Origin: Epiperipatus broadwayi
Lineage: Eukaryota > Onychophora > Udeonychophora > Euonychophora > Peripatidae
Reading direction: 5' to 3'
DNA: 64,000 nt
Assembly: GCA_028023455.1 (NCBI GenBank)
Contig: JAQFVV010012477.1
Location: 4,669,365 to 4,733,364, forward strand
Shown: positions 48,958 to 60,020 of the stretch, one piece after another
Layout of the letters: each line of letters opens with the position of its first letter
Position numbering within the stretch: position 1 is the first letter of the stretch
Translations under genes and position numbers: made by a program
Notes under the pieces: generated by a model
Told to the model about the DNA's origin: nothing
Database searches by the model: none
What the model saw: the letters and a program-made list of their open reading frames with translations, nothing else

Positions 48958-49860
48958 CTAAAATGGCAATTATTGAAGCTAATATAAATTGTCTTGTGGA
49001 TAAAACTGAATAAATTAAATAGTTTGATATGGATAGTTGAAAAGGAAAAAAAGAAAACTATTTAATATCTTGATTGGTATGTTACAAGAAATGATAGTTT
49101 ATTAAATTATAAACTGATAATAAAACCTTTGCAAGAAAGGGATTATATATAGTATACATTAAAAGTAAACACTTGTGCATCATAAAATAGCAAGACTGAA
49201 GTATTTTCTACTTTGCAATGAGAAATAATGTCATTTTGAAAGTGATAAATAGCATAGCATTAAAATATTTACAAAAGAGTAGTTGTTTAAAGTTGGACAT
49301 GATGACAGATAACTGTATTTTTCTTTATATCAATTTAGAAAAAGATATACTAATTTAAAGAAATAAAAGGTTAATGATAAAAAATGGATATTGATTCCAT
49401 ACATTTTATATGCTCAAACTAAATTTTTTTTAAAAAAATGTAGGAAGTTACATATTTCATTTTGTGTTCTACTTAATGGTAATAGATTGGTAAATAATTA
49501 AAAAATATTATACTCATAAAACAAAAAATAATAATGTATATCAAATTTTATGCATGTGCAAAGCTTTTTATATAGGTGAATCAAGATGCATATTTGAAAA
49601 AAAGCTAAAAGAGCATATGTGTTATATATACATATAAAAAATAAGTAACATAATGATTCAATAATGACATTTTGCTTCCAGTTTGGAATATGGAAAATAG
49701 TAACATTCTTTATGATTTGTGAAAGGATAATAAAAAAAAAATTAAGGAAGCAATTTTGATAAATGTTAATATATTTTTAATTAATAGATAATGTGCAAAT
49801 GTTAAAATTCTTGAGACTTGTGAAATAACATGATGTTTACTTCCATTAAATTTAAATGGT
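48958..49860 (+). mobile_element. Penelope-like element copy B2 (plus strand)
   Basis: It is the mirror-image partner of B1 and meets it head-to-head near 48957. The plus-strand text includes YLDWYVTRNDSLLNYKLIIK at about 49066-49125 (the FLD block) and ILCMCKAFYIGESRCIFEKK at about 49546-49605. In the latter, a CxC pair, YIG and the following R/K-rich helix are the GIY-YIG core. VWNMENSNILYDL and KIKEAILI at about 49680-49760 are the C-terminal nuclease block. The YVDD region at its 5' end is decayed. It lacks the fold-back insertions found in B1. Stops and frameshifts are frequent. Confidence 0.8.
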
Positions 49861-50768
49861 TTAAAAATGTTAAGAAATTAGCTGGAATTACTTTTTGCAG
49901 TTTATTATAGTTATTTATAAAATATATTACCACCATTATACTTTATTATTTTTATTATAGTTTTATTACAATAATTATTCTATGGTAGATATTTTATATA
50001 TATAATCTTTTGACATTTATTTATGATCTTTATAGAAATTTATAAAAACATAATCTTACAATACAGCAATGTTTGATGAAAAATGAATCAAAACACTTAT
50101 AGAACACATGTTTTTGTCAATTAAACTGGATTTCATCAGTTCTAGAGATGATGTCAAATATAGCAATTCAGATTCAAATGCTCACTTTGATATAAAAAAA
50201 TTGTATGTGAATTTTAGTAGTAATTTATTAAAAATTTCACACATATCAGTTTAACATTAATTGATAAAGCAATTACTACTTAAATTCATATTTAATTTTA
50301 TAACACATTGAGCATTATACATTTATTTAAATGGACTCTGAGTTGATATGTTTGATGTGGTCTCAATTAATTTCTTGCATAATTAATGAAGTTATGTTTG
50401 ATTGAGAAAAACACAAATCTATAACATGTTTAGTTAATTTTTTTTAATAAAATGCTATGTATAAGCCTATAAGTTTCTATAAATTTTTATAGAGGTATAA
50501 ATAAATTACATTAATAGATTACATATTTATGATATTTAGTAAATATTATATTTAATATTTCCACAGATTATGATGACTATAATGCTGATTCTTGTTATTA
50601 CTTAAAACAACAATTCTACTGTAAGGTCTGACCTTGACAACGATGGATGCTATTTCATCAGAATAATGAAAATTAAAACAAAATAATACACAGTATAATC
50701 CAAATAAGATTATATATATATATGTTTAAAATCTTTGACTGTAGGGATGTTTATTTATGTTCTCTTAA

Positions 50769-50770
<2 letters not shown>
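49861..50770. other. AT-rich anonymous DNA
   Basis: No gene or repeat was seen apart from a TA tract at 50713-50723. Confidence 0.5.
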
Positions 50771-50807
<37 letters not shown>

Positions 50808-51055
50808 TTAAAACATTTTTTTTTTTTTTTTTTTTTGTTTTTTTTTTTTCCACCCAAAAAAATTTTTTTAAACACCAACACAAATTTTTTTTTTTGTTGA
50901 ATTGTTTTTTTTTTTTTTTATTTAAAAAAAAAAGAAGAAACCCCACCAAACAAAAAATTTTAAAAGAAATCAAAAATAATAAAGAAATTTTATAAAAAAA
51001 AAACACTGAGGGAGAGAGATTGATAGGGAGAAGGGCCCCCCGGGGGGAAAAGGGT
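50771..51055. other. Homopolymer-rich, probably unreliable sequence
   Basis: Long T runs (over 30 nt at 50772-50802) are followed by alternating poly-T and poly-A runs. A block GGGCCCCCCGGGGGG with flanking homopolymers lies at about 51034-51048. Every base class comes in runs, unlike anything else in the window. This pattern is typical of low-quality long-read consensus or a gap-edge artefact. The minus-strand frame at 50800-51006 is a by-product of it. Confidence 0.65.
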
Positions 51056-52889
51056 TAAATTTAATTTTTAATTTTATGTAACTGAATTATAATGAGATTG
51101 CACATAAAACTCCTCACATTTATGGGATTTTTCGGAAGATCAAATAAAAATCTGAAGTTTTATGATATATGTCATTGATTACAGAATGATCTAAATTAAT
51201 GTTAGCATTATACTGCCAATTAATAACAATAACAACAAAATTTTTTTAAAAAAGTCAAAGATGCAAATTACATTAAATGCAGAGTAATGAAATAAAATCT
51301 ATTGTTTATTTTCTTTTCTAATATTTACAAAGATTATTTGTTATTGTTTTTACAAGTACTAGCTATCTAAAGGATGCTGATTCAGCCAGAATTGCATTTT
51401 GGGATTATTTTTCTCATTGCCTTTATTTCTCTATTTGAAATTTAAGAATATAAAATAATAATTTTAAGATATAACTAAAAGAATTGTATAGTATTAAATA
51501 AACGTATAAGCATTTGAATCTTTGCATTATAGTGATATAATTTTACAAGTTACGTTTTTATTATATCTAAGATAATTGTGTGTATTTAGAGATCTATGCC
51601 TAATAGTATGCTGGGTTAGTCAATAGTATTCTGTCCAATAGACAGGTCCAGAGAGTAGTCACAACATCAATTCATTCATTCTTCCATTCCATTCTCCTCC
51701 TTGCCCTTTCTGGGTTAATAAGACAACAAATACTATCCCAATTGATATCAATTCATCGCCATCATCAATAATATTTTGTTATTGTTTGCCATCTTTTAAT
51801 ATATAGTTTATCATTTTAAAGTTACATACTCTAACTATTAAGATGCTTTACATCTTTTATTATATATAATCTTTTTTTATATCCCATTTAATAAGAAATA
51901 AATTATTCTACTAAATTGACATCCTTTTACTTTAAGAACAATACTTAATTAAATGTTTTTTATATGTTTAGCGAAATAAAATAAAAAACAACAATTAGTT
52001 AAAGTAATATTTCTAAAACAAAATTAGTTCAATATAAAAAATAGATTTTGTACATTCAAATTTATTTGCAAATACTTAATATGTTACTTCTTCTAACTTA
52101 ATTAAAGAAGTAATTTTAAATAATAAATTTTAACACAATAGTCAATTCTTAAAGGTAAATACATATTTAAATTATATAATTATCTAATAATAAAAACACA
52201 TATTTAATGTAAAACGAGTTGAAATCTTAAAGTATTTTAAACATTTTAAAGTCGAAAACTTTAAATTATACTTAAATCCTTAAATATAGTTTTTGAGATC
52301 ATGTACATATGTGAATATCTGTGTGCCACATATTATTATTATTATAACAACTAACATTTCAGCTTTATAATCTCGCCAACAATCTTCATCTACACTCAAA
52401 CTAACGCCATCTATAAGATAAAACAAAATCATATGTATATATAATTGTCATACATACTTTTGTCATTGTTGCAAAAAGGTATTATGCTATAAAGTGACGT
52501 CTATTCTTTCTTTATATAAGCCATAGGATCTTGGTGTTGTTATCATTGCGATGTTTTAGCAATTGATGCTGAATAATATTTTTATTGAACCTGCACATAA
52601 ATATTCATATGAGACTTATTATCTGGGAGATAAATAACATTTTCTAATAACAAGTTATTTATTTCCCATAGATCCTATCTGCTTTTTTGTTTGTTTATGA
52701 AACCATCATTGATGCAATCATACCAATTTGAACTTTTCCATTGTTACTCCTGATCTCGATGTGCTTTATCAATCTGAAGCCAGTGAAGCACATATTTTTG
52801 CTTTTTATTTCAACAACTCATGAATTAACTTGTACAAAAATATTTGAATACAAGCATAATTTATATACTTGGAGTTTAAATGTAATTAT
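51056..52889. other. No gene; one more complex patch
   Basis: 51600-51730 (GTCCAATAGACAGGTCCAGA, then CTCCTCCTTGCCCTTTCTGG) is less AT-rich and may be part of a dispersed repeat, but no copy was found in this window. The rest is AT-rich. The 81-codon frame at 52741-52986 is largely the antisense of SINE S1b and is not a gene. Confidence 0.4.
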
Positions 52890-53070
52890 AAGAGATTTGA
52901 ACACAGACTTTCAAGGTCCCTTCAGCTTTCTACTCTATCTCATACAACTGCTACACATGACAACACAATGTGAAATAGACAAATGATCTCCAATATGCAT
53001 TTTTGTGCTGAACCAATTCTCATCAATTGGTCCACATTATCATCTCCTCCTACACACATGCGCACACACT
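52890..53070 (-). mobile_element. SINE family S1, copy b (minus strand)
   Basis: Its complement reads GAGGAGATGATAATGTGGAC, CAATTGATGAGAATTGGTTC, AGTTGTATGAGATAGAGTAG and ends GAAAGTCTGTGTTCAAAT, where GTGTTCAAAT fits a pol III B-box. It matches S1c in the opposite orientation about 120 bp away. A TA tract lies at its start. A tRNA-derived SINE is the best fit, though the A-box is uncertain. Confidence 0.65.
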
Positions 53071-53179
53071 TATATATATATATAATCAGTACAGATGGCT
53101 GAAGAGTTGGAGGGTGAAGTAGATTGAAGCCTGTTCATTAATGTTTCAAGATTTTCTGTCTTAATACAAACCAAGCACT

Positions 53180-53355
53180 GAATATATGTGGGTGGGAGAT
53201 GATGATCTGGATCAACTGATGAATGTTAATTCAGTATGAAAAACATATATTGGAGATTATTTGTCTTCTCACCATGTGTATGGTCATATGTATAAGTTGT
53301 ATGAAATAGAGTAGATAGCTGAAAGGAGCCTAAAAGTATGTGTTCAAATTTTCTA
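53180..53355 (+). mobile_element. SINE family S1, copy c
   Basis: It reads GGGAGATGATGATCTGGATC, CAACTGATGAATGTTAATTC, TATTGGAGATTATTTGTCTT, GTTGTATGAAATAGAGTAGA and AGTATGTGTTCAAAT. It forms an inverted pair with S1b. The stretch 53095-53140 just before it (GATGGCTGAAGAGTTGGAGG) looks like a further partial copy of the family's 3' half. Confidence 0.65.
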
Positions 53356-55904
53356 TAATTATACAAAAATAATATATTTTAGTGTTTTGTAGGATTTAAT
53401 GAAATAGTTGTGACAGATTCTGGAGTGTATAATCCAAGGATTGATTCCACTTTTGACACCTCCAGTGCTTGAATTTTTTGTAAACTCCTAAGAAACAAAC
53501 CCATTCAAATAGTTTATTAAATATATTTTAGTTACTGTTTTAGTCAATAGGTGAAATGTCATGTATTTCAAAAAAATTACATGAGCAAAATAAAAAAGTT
53601 AAAAATATGCAAGAAAATGTCAACTTTAATAAACACCATGGTATATAAAAGAAGTTTAAAAAGTAAGTAATTTTTTTTATTTGTAATTTTTAAAATTGTG
53701 ATATAGTATTATACTATATATGTTTAAACTTTATTATAAGAAATTTGATGTGAAAAGCATGCTATTGTCACATTGTGTTTAATAAAAATATATGGTGTTT
53801 AGCAGTAAAATTATAATATTTTATTATTATCTATAACATTTTAATAGTAACATTATTACATTTAGAATTATATTGTAAGATTACTATATGTATTTTTATA
53901 AGCTATCTATCAGAACATATTTAGATTTTTCTGTAAACACATATAACAAATAACTTTACAGCAAATTCATACGTTTGGGGAAAAAATGAAAATAGTGGTT
54001 CCTATAATGGGAAATAAAAATATGAACTACCAGTTGCATGACATTAACTGGCTGGCTGTTATTTAAACTTCTGTAACTAATGAATTAAGTATATATGTAT
54101 TACTTCAAACAGTATATAACACATGGTAAAACTAGAATTGCTATTGCTTGTTAATTTTACAGAATTGCTAAATATCAATCTTGAACAGATCATTAATAAT
54201 TTCTATTTTACCATCTTATTATAACAATTCATTTTATACTATTTATAAATGATCTATTCTTTATATTATGAAGCACAGTTTATGTTCTAGTAGTGTGGTA
54301 GTAAAAGTATTAGCATTGGTAAATAGATAAGGCCTACTCATCTAGATAAATATATCTTAAAAGCCAGTAGTGTTACTTGAAAAATATTTCTTTTAGATTA
54401 TCAAAATGATTTTTAATCATTTTTTATTTATTAATAGACTTTTATTTAAAAATATGTTTTATTGTTTTTTGTTTCATTTTATTTATTGAATATTATTTTA
54501 CACATACACATATGAGTATATTCTGCATATATTTAGTAACATACATTTTTTTGATGAAGCTTATTTCATAACAAAGATTTCTTTGGTTTTGTGTAACACT
54601 TAGTTCACAATGGTTTTAATCACTCTCATTTGTGCTTCAAAAATACTTCTACAGTTTTCAAATAAATTGTTGTTTTTACAAGTTTATTTACTGCTTTGAT
54701 GTACCAATTTTATTAAATAATAGTATAAAAATTATGAATAATTCAAGAAATCGTTTTTTTCCAAAAAACTTTTTTTAACAAGTCAAATTACTTTAATCTC
54801 TTCCACAGATGAGAGTCATGAACTCTGTACTCAAGTTGAGTATGTGTAGCACTAAGCATGTTTATTATAGTATATGTATCATTAAACAGGGTTATTATTC
54901 AGGAGTTCATAAGAAGTTTAAGCATTAATGTCAACAGATATAGTTTTTGATCCATGGACAATGAGTTTTAGAATATGCCACTTTAATGCAAGAAATATCT
55001 AAATAAAAAAGACATATCAATAAACTAATTAATGTTAGTTATAATAATATATTAATTTATGTTTATCTCTTTCAGTTGTATACATTAATCTCATCATTGC
55101 AATTAAAAGCAGAACTCAGTTTTATAGTTAATAATATTAATGACTTAGAACATTTCTTTGAAGATGTATTTTTTCATTCCATAACACTTGAAAATATATA
55201 ACTATCTTTAATAATTCACATGTAAATCCATTCTTCACTACATGAATGCTTGGCATCTATTCATACTCTAATCAAAACTCATTTAGTAGTTTTCTAAGCC
55301 AAGTGCGTATTAAATAAAAATTAATTTAACTATCTTAAAAGAACTAGACTTTCTACAGAACACTAGTAACTATAAAGATATAAGGATTAATACATTTAAC
55401 TTCTATGACAATGAGCTGGAATTTAAATCAGGAGAAGGTGAATTTTGATATGAAGTTTGAAATCAATATAAGATTATTTTTAACAAGGTATTCCATAATA
55501 AATCTCATTGAACATCTAGTTGTAATTCATTAAATAAGTAATCAATTAAAAGCCACAATTGCAATATGGCAAAGTCTTCTTACTAATAAAGAAGAGTCAT
55601 ACTTATGTAGGGGCTGAATCAAATGTTTATATTGCCATTAACTTTTATATTTATAGTTCACTTATAACTTAGTAAACATTGAAAAACTTCCAAAAAATAT
55701 TTTATTTCCAATCTTATGTAAAAACATTTTTTAATATGCCTCATTGTACTATGGTAACAAAATTTAACATTATCAACAAGTTTATAGTTTTTCTATACCA
55801 ATAAAAAAAATTCTGGATCTTTTTTGAAATATTCCAAAATTTTCATTCCCTATGCAGCTAGTTAACCAGTAAATAACAAATCTTAAATTTGTTCAAGTGG
55901 GTTC
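53356..55904. other. AT-rich anonymous DNA
   Basis: No coding motif, SINE head or inverted repeat was recognised. Only short A/T runs occur. Confidence 0.5.
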
Positions 55905-56345
55905 TACAAAGGACTAAATAATAAGTAGTTTCTAAAGAAATTAAAACAGTGGTTCTTGGAATCCAAAATAATTGACTACCTCCTGAAACTTAATCTCTGA
56001 TCTCTTCCTACAAATCACTTTCTGGTACACAGAAGAAAATTTGCCAAAATAAACTGCCAGTGTCAACTGTGCTCCACCAATGATGATACCATCACACATA
56101 TTGTATACATGTGCCCTCTGCTAAGTCAGGTGAGGACATTCATCAATGAAAGAGTTTCTTTCGACTACAGAGAAGCACGGATAATTCAAAATGCTATCAA
56201 ACTGGAATTTTTTCAAAAATTAGAGTAGCTACCTTCCTCTTATTTGCAACATGGCTAACAAGGTGCAAATTAATGTCTGGCCATCAGAACCTAAATGTCA
56301 TAGAAGCATTTAAAAGCATTTTCAAGGCAACATCCTTTCTACAAT
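55905..56345 (+). pseudogene. LINE family D, copy 2: C-terminal fragment
   Basis: The plus-strand text GLNNK, then KLKQWFLESKIIDYLLKLNL, SLPTNHFLVHRRKFAKINCQ and CQLCSTNDDTITHIVYMCPL aligns with copy 1 (WFLEPKFIDFLLKLNLSSLP; FQCQLCQRDEETIQHIFLDC). The C-x2-C...H-x4-C knuckle is the zinc-binding region found at the C-terminus of several LINE reverse transcriptases. NLNVIEAFKSIF near 56290-56325 aligns with TSTLQVFKTLI of copy 1. RT motifs are absent, so it is a 5'-truncated dead copy. Its 3' end is cut by a family E element. Confidence 0.75.
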
Positions 56346-56349
56346 ATTG

Positions 56350-56438
56350 TTAAGAGGAGGTTGCCTTGACACTTATATAATCCCTATATCAATAACAATC
56401 AACAATTTCAAACTACCGCTAAGGTAACCTCCCTTTAA
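56350..56438. mobile_element. TTAA-bounded MITE, family E copy 1
   Basis: The 89-bp element begins TTAAGAGGAGGTTGCCTT and ends AAGGTAACCTCCCTTTAA, an imperfect 18-bp terminal inverted repeat. Both ends include TTAA, the target typical of piggyBac-type transposons. The body (TCCCTATATCAATAACAATC, AACAATTTCAAACTACC) recurs at 39052-39125 and 39444-39524. It lies at the 3' edge of LINE copy D2. There is no transposase, so it is non-autonomous. Confidence 0.65.
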
Positions 56439-56984
56439 TAACATATATATTATAACACTTACACAACTCATCATATCTAACTTCTTTTGCTAAAAATTTT
56501 ATTAACCATTATCAGGGCAACATTAGATATAATTATTATCCTGATTATAGAAAAAATATAAATATTTATTTATTTATTTATTTTTTACTGTGTTTGGAAT
56601 GTTTTATGGTTGTGACTGAACAAATTTGAGATTTTTTTCAAAAAGTAAATTTATTTGACATTAAATCTGTAATGTACATTATAAACAGTATATAATTACA
56701 TTGAATTAAATAGAGCTAAATACATGTCTAGAATCTTGAGTATAAGTATGAACCAAAGTCTTTGGTTATCAGCTGAGTTAATCTATTAGAGTAAGTTCTG
56801 TGATGGAGTATTGCTCCATCTACCTGTCTTCAATAGTTTGAATTATTGATAGCTATTCAGCATTTTGGCATTACTTCTGATGGGGAATGTTCACTTTATT
56901 CATTAGGCTTTGCATGAGAGACCTTCTCCCCATGGCTTTGATTTAGACAATGGTCTTTTTTTTGAGTCTATTTCCTTTGAAGTT
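56439..56984. other. Likely 3' tail of LINE D copy 3 and AT-rich DNA
   Basis: 56780-56984 has mixed composition and lies just past the stop of the minus-strand LINE fragment at 56985-57075, so it is probably its 3' UTR. It contains a small hairpin (GATGGAGTATTGCTCCATC at about 56804). The 56439-56780 part is AT-rich with no feature. Confidence 0.4.
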
Positions 56985-57075
56985 AATCAACTCCCATGAT
57001 TGTTTGTAGAGCCATTCTGGGGTTAACATTTGATTTCTGATGCTTTTAAATGCTTTTATGACATTTAGGTTTCAA
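56985..57075 (-). pseudogene. LINE family D, copy 3: terminal fragment
   Basis: The minus-strand text NLNVIKAFKSI, then NQMLTPEWLYKQSWE aligns with TLQVFKTLI...RDKMLAPDWLYQQTWAG, the extreme C-terminus of copy 1. It shares NLNVI-AFKSI with copy 2, so copies 2 and 3 belong to one subfamily. Copy 3 supplies the terminal codons missing from copy 2. No further upstream homology was recognised. Confidence 0.65.
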
Positions 57076-57322
57076 TCTGGAGTAGATTTTTCTTTCAGAT
57101 ACTTAGATAGCTATACATTGTTCATAAGTAAATGGATATGCAAATGTTTTTAAATAGAAAGGAAAGAAAAATATTGTTCTAACTCATTACTCAGCAATCA
57201 GCAAGTCTGATAAATAATGACTTACTCCTATTTTTAAATGAGGAACTTAAGCCTTTGATTTATAGTGAAAGTAATAAATAACTGAATAGTAAAACTTCAG
57301 GATAATACTTCAATCTCATCAT

Positions 57323-57537
57323 AACAACTGAAAGTTTACTACTCAGGAGTTTGAAAAACTTTGTGCACTTGAAATGTCAAAGCTTAGTTGTCAATCATAT
57401 ATCTTCAGGTCACAAATTTTGTACTTAAATTCCTTAGAATAATCTCATCATAAATGAGTTCATGTCAATAATGTATATATTACCTATTTTTTTATTATTA
57501 TTTTATCTTAGGACAGAATAATGTTTATTTTAAAAAG
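57323..57537 (+). repeat. 215-bp tandem duplication, unit 1
   Basis: AACAACTGAAAGTTTACTAC to TTTATTTTAAAAAG. Unit 2 follows with no gap. There is no coding content. Confidence 0.95.
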
Positions 57538-57751
57538 AACAACTGAAAGTTTACTACTCAGGAGTTTGAAAAACTTTGTGCACTTGAAATGCCAAAACTT
57601 AGCTGTCAATCATATATCTTCAGGTCCCAAATTTTGTACTTAAATTCCTTAGAACAATCTCATCATAAATGAGTTCATGTCAATAATGTGTATATTACCT
57701 ATTTTTTATTATTATTTTATCTCAGGACAGAATAATGTTTATTTTAAAAAG
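57538..57751 (+). repeat. 215-bp tandem duplication, unit 2
   Basis: It differs from unit 1 by only a handful of substitutions and one missing T, so the duplication is recent. It could also be checked as an assembly duplication. Confidence 0.95.
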
Positions 57752-57934
57752 AATTTTGATGACAAAGTAGTAACATTAGAAAGTGGTTTATTTTTGACCA
57801 TAATGTTTATTTTTGCATAGAGATACTATGAGCTAAGCACCCATCTTCTGTATCCGTTTTCTCATTAGTTGTAAAAATTGCATTATATTATAACTACATT
57901 TATTTTTTTAGATCTTGTTTATTGATAACTATAT

Positions 57935-58045
57935 GATTATTTATCTTTTCGCCATATATGTGTTCAAGTGTATCAGTGATATGAGATAGAGTGGTGAGTG
58001 GGGGGGAGGGTCAAAGTCTGTGCTCATTTACTCTATATATTATAT
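57935..58045 (+). mobile_element. SINE family S1, copy d (partial)
   Basis: TTATTTATCTTTTCGCCATA, GTATCAGTGATATGAGATAG and GGGTCAAAGTCTGTGCTCAT align with the 3' two thirds of S1c. A G run (GGGGGGGAGGG) replaces the GAAGGGAGCCTG part. The 5' third is missing. Confidence 0.6.
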
Positions 58046-58176
58046 ATAGTGATACAGGTATATAATAAGCCTGCATTTCAGTTATTATATGATTAATTGA
58101 CTTTCTTATGATTTATTTTGTTCTCTAATAGTTAAGATTTTACTTCATTAACGCTTAAATAAATTAATATATATAT

Positions 58177-58324
58177 GTGCTCTGCGCACAGTTAATGAAG
58201 CTATTAATAAATTGTCAAAATTTTTACTGCCAAGCGCTTTCAGGACTATAGACTGTCCTGAAAGCGCTTGGCAGTAAAAATTTTGACAATTTATTAATAG
58301 CTTCATTAACTGTGCGCAGAGCAC
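58177..58324. mobile_element. Perfect palindrome, 70-bp arms, 8-nt loop
   Basis: Arms 58177-58246 and 58255-58324 are exactly complementary over all 70 bp. The outer end is GTGCTCTGCGCACAG, the inner end is CAAGCGCTTTCAGGAC, and the loop is TATAGACT. TA runs flank both sides and extend the symmetry. It is GC-richer than its surroundings. No ORF. The lack of any arm mismatch means either a recent insertion or ongoing correction between arms. It is probably a fold-back or MITE-type element inserted in TA repeats. Confidence 0.9.
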
Positions 58325-59075
58325 ATATATATATATATTGATTTGTTCTCTAATTAAAATTTTTATTTCTTAACTGAACGAATCTTTATAACAAATGTAT
58401 ATATATACTAATAAAAGAAAAAAAAAACAATTCTGGAAGTAGTTAAAGCAGTTTTATAGAGAAAATAATTATGTGTTTTTTCTTTTATTATTATTTTTTA
58501 ATATTTTCTTGAGTTAGTTCATACATTTATTTATTTATTTTTTAAAAAAATAACGATTTATTTAAATGATTTATACAATTTTATACAATGATGATTACAC
58601 GAATACCAAGCAATGTCCATAGCGAAATGAGAAGTGGATATATACATGAATGTTGGATCAACGCTTCAGTAGTATTCTAGATTGGTCCATATTTTGTCCC
58701 AGTTGAACAATTATGTATGCCTCATTGAGCATTGACAGGCATATCCAGATTTATAATGAGTGTAGGTTTAAAGTCAAGATGCGAAGCAGAGGCTAAGTGG
58801 GCTGGGAGAACACTGACAAGGTCATTGATTCACTCCCAATCCATCAGTCCGAGCCCAAGCATCCCGAGATCTGTCCGTCACTTTTTTATAAGTTAAGCCA
58901 TTCAGTTCATGATTAAGTTTGTTAACTTTTATTGTTGAGGTGGATAGTGTGATCAATCCACTAATTGGTAGTCTTTAGATAGTATGGTAGAGTTCCCATA
59001 TATATGACTGAGCTCATTTTGGTATTGCATTGATGAAGTGAGACTCATATTTGATCATTGATATCTTTGCAATAA

Positions 59076-59680
59076 TCAGTGCACTAGCATGGAGGTGCCA
59101 GCCCAGGTTTGTTGATACAGCCAATCTGGAGCAAGCATTTTATCTCTGATGATGTTACCCTTGATGAGTGTTTTAAATACTTGAAGGGTACTGGTGTTCG
59201 CATTGCCCGGAACAAAACTGCATCGCGTTAGCCAGATGGCGAAGGATAGGAAAATTGCTAATCTAATGTTAGCAAAATTGCCAGCTTTAATTGCTTGCTG
59301 GATTAAGAATGTGTCTGTAGAATAGCATTTTACCTTTTCATCAATGAAAGATAATGATGGACAATCTAGGAAAATGTGTTGAATTGTTTCCTCATCCCTC
59401 TGACAGAGTTGACATTGAAAGCTAATTTTGTTAAAACCCCTCCTCATTACGAGGAACTGATTAGTAGGTAGTGATGAGAGGTTTAATTTCAGAAGAAAAT
59501 CAATAAATTTGGGTTCCAGAAACCAATGTTTGGCTTTTTTGATCAATAATTTGTTGTTTAATCCAAGAGCATTATGGAGAGCTGAGGGACAATCTTTCTT
59601 TAGCCTATAAGTTTCCCAGTAGGACTTTTTTTCATTGAAGATGTTTGGAGTTAAGTTAATACAGCCATTGACATGTGTCC
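59076..59680 (-). pseudogene. LINE D1: C-terminal zinc-knuckle region
   Basis: The open frame begins CINLTPNIFNEKKSYWETYR and includes WFLEPKFIDFLLKLNLSSLP and FQCQLCQRDEETIQHIFLDC. The C-x2-C-x8-H-x4-C spacing is a nucleic-acid-binding knuckle found after the RT in several LINE families. It ends at the stop after TSMLVH (59076-59078), taken as the genuine end of the element's ORF because copies 2 and 3 align up to here. Confidence 0.85.
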
Positions 59681-60020
59681 ATGTCAGTCAACCATCCTTT
59701 ACTATGGGGAGGTGGCGTATCAGTAGGTTGAAATTCTTGGATTAAATTTGTATAGTCCATTTCCAGTGAATGGTTGTGTAGCAGATTTAGTGATTTTTGC
59801 AAGTATAATGTAGCAACCGAGTGTAAACCAAGACCATTCAGTTCTCTAGGCATTTGGGCCTTTGCCAAGCTTATGGTCACAACCTTCCTTTTCCACATTA
59901 ACTTAGTACACAATGAGCCTATTTGTTTACCGAAGATTTTAGTAGGCTTGATGATTGGTAGATAGTAATTGAGTCTTGAAAACACTAGCATGTTAAGGAG
60001 TGCAATTTTTACCAGGAATT
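59656..60020 (-). pseudogene. LINE D1: RT thumb and post-RT region
   Basis: It continues as VKIALLNMLVFSRLNYYLPI, then LCTKLMWKRKVVTISLAKAQ and MPRELNGLGLHSVATLYLQ. W-K...L...P...GLGL is the conserved post-RT block of several LINE clades. It is broken near 59670 by a shift into the final frame. Confidence 0.8.

Noticed and set aside
50800-51006. Lys/Phe-rich minus-strand frame
   Set aside because: It is produced by homopolymer runs in a probably unreliable block.
52741-52986. 81-codon plus-strand frame as a gene
   Set aside because: Its second half is antisense SINE S1b and the first half has no recognisable feature.
59774-59965. Plus-strand frame within LINE D1
   Set aside because: Shadow of the minus-strand LINE coding sequence; the same holds for 60528-60764.
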